Of a stretch of DNA of 64,000 nt, positions 37,701 through 49,700 are shown piece by piece. The notes beneath the pieces are model-generated. The model saw nothing but the letters and a program-made list of their open reading frames with translations, ran no database searches and had not been told where the DNA came from. Positions within the stretch are counted from its first letter, which is position 1; the number at the start of each line of letters is the position of its first letter. Location of the stretch: contig OU744732.1 in the NCBI GenBank assembly GCA_916613615.1, positions 54,103,727-54,167,726 of the forward strand, read 5' to 3'. The position numbers and the translations under genes are program-made. This stretch comes from Steromphala cineraria (Eukaryota; Mollusca; Gastropoda; Trochida; Trochidae).

Positions 37701-40700
37701 TTGGCATAATATATAGCATCACATTTCATAGTAATCCATTAGGGTACTGAACTAAAAGTGCTTTGCCATTCTGACTACCAAATTCAATCAAATTCTAATT
37801 GGGAAAGCTGGGTCTAAATTTTCATAGCATTCTTTGTGCAATGATTATTTTTAGCCAATATTGATGTATAGTACTTACAACTATCTTAGCACTAAGAGGG
37901 CCTAAAAGATCTAGGTGCTGGTCCTAAGCTTAGATTCATATTGTGATGCAAGATCAGTATTAAATAGAGGAATTATATGAGTGTCTATGTGTGAGTTATT
38001 GTTTAGCGTCGCTTGGGCAATATTGCAGCCATTAGCGGCGAGGTCTATGATTAAGATATGAGTGCCTAAATATTAGTATTTCCTGAACAAGAGCAAGGGT
38101 TACATTCATATTTACAAGGTAGGAGTATCGTAGACAAGGCATGTCCTTAGCACAAATATAACATTCTTGTTTTTACCATAGTTGCCAAATTTAAGAAAAT
38201 ACACAAATTTACTTCCCAGGATAGGCAGCCAGCGGCCCCTATAGAACGAAACGTCATAGGTGAACAATGATGTCAAAGCGTTGTTTATAACATGAAGTCA
38301 TGTGTTGCCCTAGGGCATCTTATGAAAAATATAAACCCTGATATGATTGCTCTTGTGGGTAATGATCTTATTTCATTTCAGGAATACAAGCATGACAAGG
38401 TCAGTTGGACTTGTGCTGTTTTTGGTGGCAATCCTGCTTTTGCTAAGGAACAGACAATCCTCTAGCTATCTCTTAAAGAAAGAAATACTCTCAATGTCGC
38501 AAGTATTTGAAGAAATACCTTCAGAAACAAAGGAGATGAATGATGATAATCGCCAACAGTTCATCGAAACTGAAAATTCAAAGGAACAAGGCTTTGACAC
38601 AGTAAGCTTTGGAGAAGTAAATAATGAATATGAGATAGCAAAGATGACTGGTGATGAAAATCACAAAAGTGGTATTGAAACTGCAAATTCTCAGGAACAA
38701 GACAGTCATAAATCTTTGTTTAGAGAGGTAAATGATGAAAATGAGAAAGCAAAGATGACTCGTGAAGAAAATCACAAATATACTATTGAAACTGCAAATT
38801 CTCAGGAACAAGACAGTCATAAATCTTTGTTTAGAGAGGTAAATGATGAAAATGAGAAAGCAAAGATGACTAGTGACAAAAATCACAAAAATGGTATTGA
38901 ACCTGTAAATTATCAGGAACAGGACAATAATAAGTATTTGTCTGAAGAGATGAAAAAGGCAATTGTTATAACAGATATGATCAGTGTTGAAAATCAAATA
39001 GATGGCACTGAAAATACAAAGGAACAAGATTACGACAAATCATGGTCTGGAGAGAATAATAATGAAAGAGAGAGAGTAAGTATGACTAGTGTTGAAAATC
39101 ATATAAAGAGCAGTGAATATTCTCAGGAAGAAGACAAGGACAAATCTAGGTCTGAGGAAGTTAACAATGAAAGGGAGATAACGAATGTCATCATTGATGA
39201 AAATCAAATAGATGGCATTGAAACTGAAAATACAGAGGAACAAGAATATGACAAATATTGGTCAGGAGAGAAAAATAATGAAAGGCAGATAACAAATATG
39301 ATGAGTGATGAAAATCATATCACAAGAAAGGAGGGTGTTAAAGCCAATTCTGGTCTTGTTAAAAATGAAAAGACTCAAATGGAGAATGTCAGGGATATGT
39401 CTCATCAGGAAGATGAAAATAAACCTGGCATCAGTAGTGTAGAAATCCAATCTTCAGTTCCCATGAATACAATGCAAGATACACCTGCCAATCCTCTAAA
39501 CCAAAACATTACAGCACACCAAATACTTTCACTGAATAAAACTCAAAGAGAAGCGGTGTCTAGAATCCTTAACATCAAACCAATGCAAATAACTCCTACT
39601 AGTCCTTTGGAACAAAATCCAGAGGGTCTCCAAATATTGCCACTTGAATCATTCCAAACCCAAATAAACACAACCAAAATAATACCAGCCTTGATTCAGA
39701 GCACCACAGAATTTCTGCAAGGATGTAAATCCACAGAACTGAAGACGATTGGATGGTTCCAAGGTAAAAATGTCCAAGACTTCAGCGGCACTGAGATGTT
39801 TGAGGATTGTGAGTACAGCTGCTGTACTCTAGAAAGGGTCAAGGTCAACAAACAGGAAGTTGATGTGTTGGTGTTTGAGGCAAAAATTTTGCACGGTATT
39901 GACCTACCTCCCAGGCTAAGTCCAGATCAGGCATGGGTATTTTACAGTATGGAACCTGATGTCAAAAGGTTGAAGAACATCTCAGTTGTTTGGAATGATG
40001 CATTCAATTGGACAATGACTTACAGAGAAGATTCAGACATTTACATGCCTTACATGACTGTAGAGAAAGATGTGAAACCAGTGGTTAGAGATTATGGACA
40101 AATCATCTCAATGAAGGATAAGAAATCTATCTGGATTGAAAACCGGTGCAAAGTTCACTCAAAGTCAAAAGCATTTGACTATGTGACAATTCTCAAAAGG
40201 TACATAGATGTTGATATTTTTGGGATGTATTGTCCGACTGTTGAAATGGGTTGCATCAACTACTGCCATGACATGTTCGAGAGATACAAATTTGCCTTTG
40301 TCTTTGAGTCTCTTCTTTGTAAGGACTTCATTACTAATCAATTCTGTGAGGTCCTTCAACACAACATTATACCCGTAGTCAGAGGGGTGGGAAACTATTC
40401 ACAGTTTGCTCCGAGATCTTCTTTCATTAACACAGAGGACTTTGAGTCTATTGAGGAACTTAGTCTATATCTAAACTATCTGGATACAAATCAAACAGCT
40501 TATGCTGAATATCTTCAAAACAAGGAGGGATTGAGGTTCAACTGTTTGTCCATTTTGACAAGGAAACCAGCATATTGTGATTTGTGCAAAATGGCACATA
40601 ATATGAACTACAGAAAGACGATTCCAAATGTATTCAAATGGATGGCGGGTGAATGCTATGAAGCAACTGATATTGTTGAACATATTGATTTTGATGGCAA

Positions 40701-43700
40701 GTTGTAAATTTGTCATTAAATATTTGAAAATATCATTGTCACTGAAATATAATCATAAGAAAATGAATGAAACTATAAATGCATTCTTCAAAAGCAATAA
40801 CAAACAGACATAGATGTCAACACCCCTTGCAAAATTGTTTCTCCTTGTACCTCCTCAACATTTTCCAAAATGCCCTAACAATAAAAAGAGAGAGCCATTG
40901 GCTCTGTAGCCCATCAGGCTTCATATCTAGTTTTGCTTTCGGGTGATTTCAATGTGGTCCCCCCCCCCCCCTTAATAGGGGCTAAAGGGTCACCAAATGT
41001 GCATTTAGAATCCCAATTACCTAAAGAGTCTCTACAAAACATTCAGCATCTATGCCCTGTTCTTCTGGAGAGAAGAAGATGTAAAAGGCCAAGTTTTTAC
41101 TAAGGATGCGTGGTATTATCGATATATCGGTATATTGCAATACAGGAACAACATGATATGAATCTGTACACATTTCTGAAAATGTCCGATATCGAACGTA
41201 TTAAAATAAACAATTTCCATCTTAACTTGTCCAAAAAACAACCAAATAAAATATGATTTTATGGAAAGTTCTTATCAAAGCATGAAGTTGTGTTTTGAAA
41301 ATAGTTAAAACAATGTAATCAAAGGTAATAAACAGTGATGACTCATGACTCATGAACATAATTATCATTTTGAACACATATATTTAGACAAGATAGCATG
41401 CAAATTCTTGAATTTGAAGAGTACCAATATATTGCAATACGCTTTTCTGTATTGCAGTATATTGCAATAAAGAAATGAGGAACGATACCCATCCTTAGTT
41501 TTTACAGGGGTCACAGGGTCATCAATTCTAGAAATAAGTATGTAGTACTCACCCTATATGTAGTTTCGACCTCAAACGGGTAGATGACCTGGCTGTTGTT
41601 GCACACCTCACAGATGAAGCCTTTCTGGCAGCACAGAGAACAATCATACACATGTTTGGAGGCAAACTTGACTACCTCCTTCAGAAACCTGGCCAGTTGA
41701 CCACTCGGGATCTGTTGTAGGTCCTGTTTGTAGAAATATGAGTGAGTGAGTACCAGGAGCTTTTTTTTCAGCACCCCTTTACCCCCGGCGCTTATTAGAG
41801 GCCCGGCGCTAATTGGAGGTCCGGCGCTTATTTCTTTCATAGAAAATTGAAGTTTGTGTCAGACAGTATTTTACAATGAATATCTGTAAAAAGTTTTACT
41901 AAGGGGCATTAATTCAATGGTAATGACCCGGCGCTTATTAGAGACTCGGCGCTTATTAACAGGAAGTGGAAGCAGTGGTACAAAGCAGGAAAGAGGGTTG
42001 TTTCAGGATCTTCAAACATCCAAAATTCTATTGTAAAACTTGCTCATAGAAAAGTTGGACCTCACCTCATCCAACCATCCCCCTTCTCTTTAACAAATAA
42101 GCCCTAACCCCTCTTCAAAATTCCTGAATATACCAGAGAGAAGAGACATTGTTCTCTCTTGAAGTGTACTTAAGCTGACTGAAGTTGAGGTTGGGAGATT
42201 GGGGGTTTAACACTGATTTCAAGAGTGTTTCACTTGTAACACGGCGGCGAGTATTATTGTAGTGAGAGTGGCTTGGCATTGCAGTGAAACCTGTGAGCAT
42301 CGGCTGGAACTAGCAAACCATGTGTGAAACTCACTGAAGTGTAGTGTAGCATTGCATCCACACCTTGATGCATGTAAAGAAGTTCTCTACTAAAGACAAA
42401 TTTGCGGAGGCCCTCGCAGGATTGGGACCCAACCTTTTGATCTGAAGCCCAAAGCGCTAACCACTGCACTCCCAAAAACCAACAGAAACCTGATAATGGT
42501 ATTTTCAAACTGCTTCCTCATTCTTTTCCACAAAGCATAGCCACAATAGTGTTGCGGGCGCTCTCCCTACTAGCAGCCATGATAGTAGTGAAATACTCTT
42601 GAAAGAGGTGATAAACCCCACATCACCTTCATTCATTGGTCAAGTTCAGTAACCAGTTTGCCTCCTTTAGACAAAATGGATAGAAACAAAGAGTTTCAAA
42701 CCACTGATTTACAAGACACTTACCGCTAGGGAATACAGATGCCTGCTATCATACATGTGTTCCCTCGGCCACACCTTCTTTCTCAGTTCGACCGCTACAT
42801 TTTGGTGACAGGAAAATAGATAAGTTTTCAGGGAGCACAGTTGTTGCCGGATTGACTGTAAATAAAGTAATATTTGTTATTAACCTTTTCACCTCTACAT
42901 ACTATAAGCGCCAAATTTTATGTGTAACTGATTTTGAATTCAGGTGACATGGTTCTCTATCCACACGCTTGGTTCATATTGTCCCATGAAACTTCTAAAA
43001 GCAGTTTCTTCACAATCACTAGCCGTGAACATTTGCAATGAGCAAAGTGTCTCTATTCTTATCATATCGAATATCATGTGACGTCTGATTTCTGTTTGTA
43101 AGAATATCTGTACATCACCCAAGTGAAGGCTCCCAAGGCTTCTCATTGGTTATAGGAAAAGTTTAAAGCCTCAAAACAATAACTGATAGTTCACCTAACT
43201 TTAATCTTACCAATCAGGAATCAAAATTCATCAACTAAAAAGGCTTATAATTAAAAAAAAGCTTCTTTGGAAGAATTGTCATGAGTTATCCTCTGAAGGC
43301 ACTTAATTTTATGCTCTTTAAAGTAATTCATTCAGCAAAATATAATGGTACCTTTAAACTGATATCCATGCACTTACCAATTTTACCAAGAACAATATTT
43401 AGTTTTAACAAAGAACAATTTATGGCCAACAATTGGTAAGTTGCCAGGACTTAAATGCCTTATTTCATTTTCCTACCTAAAATACCTCTTTGATTAAACT
43501 TGACAAGATAATTTCAATACAGATTTTCTTGATGAAAATTCCCAGGGGTGATATGGAGAAGAGCATGGGAATATTTTGCCCTGGTTGAAAGGACTCACCC
43601 AACTTCCTCTACAAATTGTATGTTGCCAGGACTTGATATGCTTTTCCTACCTTTTGTATGTTTGATTAAATTTGACACAGATATTTTCAGTTCAGATTTT

Positions 43701-46700
43701 CTTGATGACAAATCCCAGAGGTGATATAGTGAAGAGCATGGGAAGAAGTTACTCACCCTGACTTCCTCTATCTCTGGAATGTACTCATAGATGCGAGGGT
43801 TGAGCTCTTCCAGGTCTAACACCGGCTGCTCCTCCATTTGTTGAAGATACTCAGAGCTAATTCTCGCAACTGTAACAGGTATAAGTCACTTAGATGAAAT
43901 TATTCCTTTCCGATATTATCAATTCAAAATGAGAAAAGTAGATGTCATAGGTAATTGGCTGTCAACTTTCAAACGATCCAGTTTAATTTCATGATATTTC
44001 CAATTATTGGTAAAAATGTAAACTAAAATAATGACTGTGAACAATGAGATATGAAAAGCTTCCCCATGACCTTGAAATCAATATCAATAATTGTCCCATC
44101 ATTGCCACACAATGACATCATTGACACAATATAACATCATTGCCACACAATGACATCATCAACACAAATGACATCATTGCCACATAATGACATCATTGCC
44201 ACACAATGACATCATTGCCACACAATGACATCACTGCCACACAATGACATCATTAACACAATATAACATAATTGCCAGGATATGACATCATTAACACAAA
44301 TGACATCATTAACACAATGAAATCATTGCCATCAACATACCATCAATATGACATCACTGCCAAAATATAACATCATTGCCACACTATGACATCATTGTCA
44401 CAATATATCATTGCCACAATATGACATCATTGACAAAATATGACATCATTTGCATAATATGACATCATTGTCACAATATTACATCACTGTCACAATATGA
44501 CATCACTGTCACAATATGACATCATTGCCACAATATGGCATAATTGCCACAATATCACATCATTAACACAGTATATCATTGGCACAATATGACATAATTG
44601 AAACAATATCACATCATTAACACAGTATATCATTGGCACAATATGACATCGTTGCCAAAATATGACATCATTGACAAAATATGACATCACTGTCACAATA
44701 TGACATCATTGCCACACAATGACATCATTGCATCAATATAACATCATTGCCAGAATATGACATCATTGTCACAATATCACATCATTAACACAGTATGGTA
44801 TCATTGGCACAATATGACATAATTGCCACATTATCACATCATTGGCACAGTATATCATTGGCACAATATGACATCGTTGCCAAAATATGACATCATTGAC
44901 AAAATATGACATCACTGTCACAATATGACATCATTGCCACACAATGACATCATTGCATCAATATAACATCATTGCCAGAATATGACATCATTAACACAAA
45001 TGACATAAGTGCCACAATATCACATCACAGTATGATATCATTGGCACAATATGACATCATTATCACACTATGACATCATTGTCACACTTTGATATCATTG
45101 TCACATATCATTTGCACTGCACTGAACCCAATATTTGACCATACTTCAAGATTGACAGGAAGACTAAGAGAGACATCCATGTATTATGAAGTAATCTAAC
45201 TTCTAGAATACCATACATATATAGAACTCATATGTGCATTTGGGTTGGTTTTATACTATGTCATGGACGCAAGGAAACACCCGTTCAAATACAAACGACC
45301 CATATGCACACATATGATCTTCAATTTTTATTATACAATCTCTTTTTGACTTTTTACAACTTATACCAAATCAACCTGAGTCTGCGCATTGAAACGTATA
45401 GCAAACAGGAATATGTCCTGACCAGCTCGACTGAAGATTTGAAACCTCCCATTTTCTAATTTCTTTGCGTATAATAAAAAATAGAGCCATTGGCTCTGTA
45501 GCTCATCATGCTTTACATTTGATTTTGCTTTATGGTGTGGCCAATGTGGTTCCCCCCTTAGTAGGGGCCACAGGGTCACAAAATGTACCAAAGCTACTTA
45601 TTTTCTAATTTCTTTGTGTATAAAAAAAAACAAATAAAAACCAAAGCAACTCCTACCTTTCTGCTTCCTGAAGTCCCAGTTGAAGACAACATGAGCTGGG
45701 ATGCAATACTCATCATTCTCATGGCACTCAAAACAGTAGTAGCCTCCGTCAAAACTGCACACACGTGGGTTGCCATAAACTGGGAAAGAAATAACATTAA
45801 AGAATTTTTTTAAGATCATATGAATGCTGGTGAAATACCATACTCTATCAATGAAAATAAACTGCTTATCTGTCACTAATTGAAAAAAACATTGTGACTG
45901 ACAACACAAAGAATATGTTGACATAATGATACACTTATGATGTCATGTTCTTGATTTGGTAAGGGATCTCTCATGAGCCAACTCAATGTAATTGTGCTTC
46001 ATCATCAATAGAAATACACAATTAATAATCATGTGCCACTTGTGATAATATTAACTTTCTTTGTCACTTAAGATATACATGGTATTTGTCGAGAAAATAA
46101 ATTACCAGTAGGTGGAGGGAGTACTGTCAAAACACAGATAAAACACTCGAATTGGTTTCCACATTTTATCGTGATGTTTCGGGGGTCGTTTGACTCCATT
46201 CATCAAATGTAGGGTCAAACGACCCTTCAAAACGTAACAATTAAATTTTGAAACCAATTAGAGTGTTTTATAATTGTTATGACGTTACTCCATCTCCCTA
46301 CTGGAGCTTCCACAGGTAATCGAGCCGGAGTTGGGTCAAGCTGGACCAGAGTCCATTATCTTGGACCCGAGGACACGAAAAGGGGAGGTCACTGTTTCTC
46401 ATCTCATTTAAGTTATTTTGACAGTTTGTGTGTGCTATGTGAGGTTATATAACACATGACCATTCCAAGACATGGGTGTCAAAATTCATCTATATATGAC
46501 TGTCGACATATGTGTGGATAATATCTGGGATGAACAACAATAACATGATCTCTAAGTTAAACATAAGACTTTCAGGTACTCGGGTCCAAGTTAATTTCTG
46601 ACCATGAGAGCCCTACCCTCTACTTTATTTATTCAACTTTCTTGTACCGTTGTGTATCATTCATTTCATCCGCAGCTATGATATTCAATTCATTCCCTCT

Positions 46701-49700
46701 TCTATAGTATAGGTTAGTGCCGCCCATTCACTATTTGACAAGAAAACACACATGCAGTCTGATTAAAATCTGCCGAGTTCCGAGGAATAAAAGTTTAAAA
46801 ATATTAACTCTATGGGAATCAAACATTTTATTTCGAAAGGTCTTCTACACTTAGTCAGACGGCATACCAGTAAGTCGCATGTTCTAGCGTTTACTATGCT
46901 AACCAATCACAAGCCGATGGCAAAAGCCTTTGGTATCAAGCTAGGGGCAAGTAACTCCTGTTAAACATGCTTGAACATGATCGGCGCCAGCGGTGTTATA
47001 AGCGAGATGGTATGATTGGTCTGCTAACGACTGGGTTTTGGCTGCGCTTCACTGGTATTAAACCGTGAGGTACAAGGTTGAGGTCAGACCTAATGTAAAG
47101 CATTCCATATCTCAGTTAATATTTTGAATATTTTATTCCTCATAACTAGGCCAATTTTAATCAGATTAATAACAAATGAGACTCACTTAGTCCAACAGGT
47201 CTGGTGCAGCCTTTGCACTGGTAGTTCTGGGAGTCGAGTCCTTTCTCTACAGCGATCTCCTTAAAGTGTGCCAGTCGGGAATTGGGGTTCTGGAAAACAT
47301 CACATTCTTATGTACATACCTCTGATTTCTGAATATTTCCTGAGGCAACTTTCGGCAAAAACGGTTTAAATCTCATGTCCATTTGACCTGTTTTATCAAC
47401 CTTAAGGAATTACTGGGATTGAAAATCAAAGAGGATTAACGGAACTGGATTTCCTCTTCCAGTTTTTTGATACATCAATATCTACAAACCAGTAAGACTA
47501 GTGTTTTCAAATTATATTCAGAGATTATTTCTATGATACAAAACATTAACTTCTCCTATTATCTTAGAAATTTATAAAATTTAAGAGGAATTATCATTTA
47601 ATTATAATGATTTCTTGACCTTTCAGTTATTTTTAAGTGGAAATAGCTGTTTTCTAAAACAGGATATTCATTCTATTTGTATTGAAGGAACTAATGTAAA
47701 CAAAAAAGTCATGCTGGCGAAAAACACTAAATCATGAAATTACAAAATAACTGTGCATGCGTGACTATTGAACAAAAACACAATAAAACATTCATTAAAA
47801 CTTTCCAATAACAGAGCCATGCAAAAAGGATACCAATCAATCATCTAAATGTGACAAACAAACCAAATATCAAGCCAAAATGAAAAATATTGAGCAACAT
47901 TATTGCGAGACTTTCTTGCAAAACAATGACATGATACCCTTTCATTACAAAATAATCTGCATTTAAAGGGGCAGTAGCACGTTTTAAGGGGGAATATAAG
48001 GTGATGTCAGGAAAATGAAAATAAATGGTTCTAAATGAAAGACAATGTATTTAAACTAAATGGAGCAGTAATTATTCAAATATATAACGTAAGGTTCAGC
48101 CATGCGATTCCTTTTTCTTACAAAAATGAATTAAAGGTGTTTACAAAAAAATGGCCGCCAATGAATTTTATGTGAATCCTTATACTTTGTCCTCTGACTA
48201 TGGGTGATTGGCTTGTGTAATGTGATTGTTGATACTGTCAATACAATACATTAGACATTTACTTACAATTATAAGTGCAATTTTAAAAATATAAAATTAT
48301 CAAAAAACGTGCTACTGCCCCTTTAAAGGAAACAATAAACTAATTAAATCTTTACAACATCCCACGCCCTGATTTTCCACTGTTTCCTCAGCTGCATTTC
48401 TTCAATCATCAAAACTATGTTTCAAAAGATAAATCTATTTTTACTAAAAATGTAACACTGTCACAAAGCTAAAAGCCCATGACATTATAGACATTTTGGA
48501 GTCAAAGGGATGTGCAGTCTTCAAAGATACAATTTTTCTTGAAAACATAACAAAATTAATTTTCAATGATAAATAGATACTGACCCTTGTGTCTGATTTC
48601 TAATATATCAACCAATGTTGATTAAAGTAAAATATCATCAACAAGTGTTGGTATATCAGAGGACACTGGAGTGTGATTCTAAATACATACTAACGCTATT
48701 TAAAGCTGGTCATCTTATGAGTAACTCTTGAGTCAAAAATGGAGATGCCAAATTGCATGCAAGTTTATTGTACGATTACAATTTTCAAGCCTCAAGATAC
48801 CATAATAGAATCTATAAAAGACTAGTTATCTACATAGTAAGGCATGCAAATAAAGTTAATAGCATAGTATCAGTAACAAAAAATCTAAAATCTTAGAGAG
48901 GCATTCAAAAGTTCCATACATAGCAAAACAAGATTTTAATAATAACAACTTCATTATTGTGAAAATGTGACGTTTGGAGAAAGTGACTTCTTTAAAGAAG
49001 TATCGATTTGTGCTCTGAAAAATTATCATTTCCACAATACACGTACATGTTTGTTTTCCCCAAATTAGCTCACTTGTACAACTTTAGCTTGGCTCTCATT
49101 TCTAGAACACAAACCTTTAAAGAGCTACTCTGTGAGTTGTTGGGGGTCACATATGGCAAACTATCAACTGTTGTAAGAGAGTATATATTCTTAAAGCTTA
49201 TCGATGTTGTATGATGACAATTGGAAGGTTTGAAGTTGCGACTGTGATCGAAAACCGGACAATGATGCACAAGCAAAATTTTGAAACTAATCAAAAGCAT
49301 TCAGAATGAAAGTAATGAGTTGGTGAAGTTCATTAGGTTTTGTAGCTGGTATCCATTTAAATTGGATGTGTGAGTTTGCCTTCTGTTAACATAAATGTCT
49401 GTTTTAAGATTTTTTATTGAAAATAAGTATTATCGTATATTTCCTATTTTGAGATTCAAAAGGATGTTTGAGATTTTTTGGATTTATATAATGAACCATG
49501 TCATTTACTTTCATATCAAAGCAAAAAAAAAGAGAAAATCTCAAACTCCCATGAAGTTGATCGTCGTTGAATTGTCAAATGTTTTTGAAATGTCTACAAC
49601 AGTAACAGCCTTGAGTACATCATTAGTACAACATAACGACAAAATGAGTACCCCATAACCACAAAATTAGTAAATCATATCCACAAAAATAGTAAACCAT

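Noticed and set aside
38578..39450. Minus-strand frames of up to 149 codons opposite the second fucosyltransferase
   Set aside because: They mirror the acidic stem repeats; the plus strand has the catalytic domain, anchor and splice acceptor.
44085..45115. CRISPR-like array
   Set aside because: Units are contiguous and degenerate with no unique spacers, in an animal intron.
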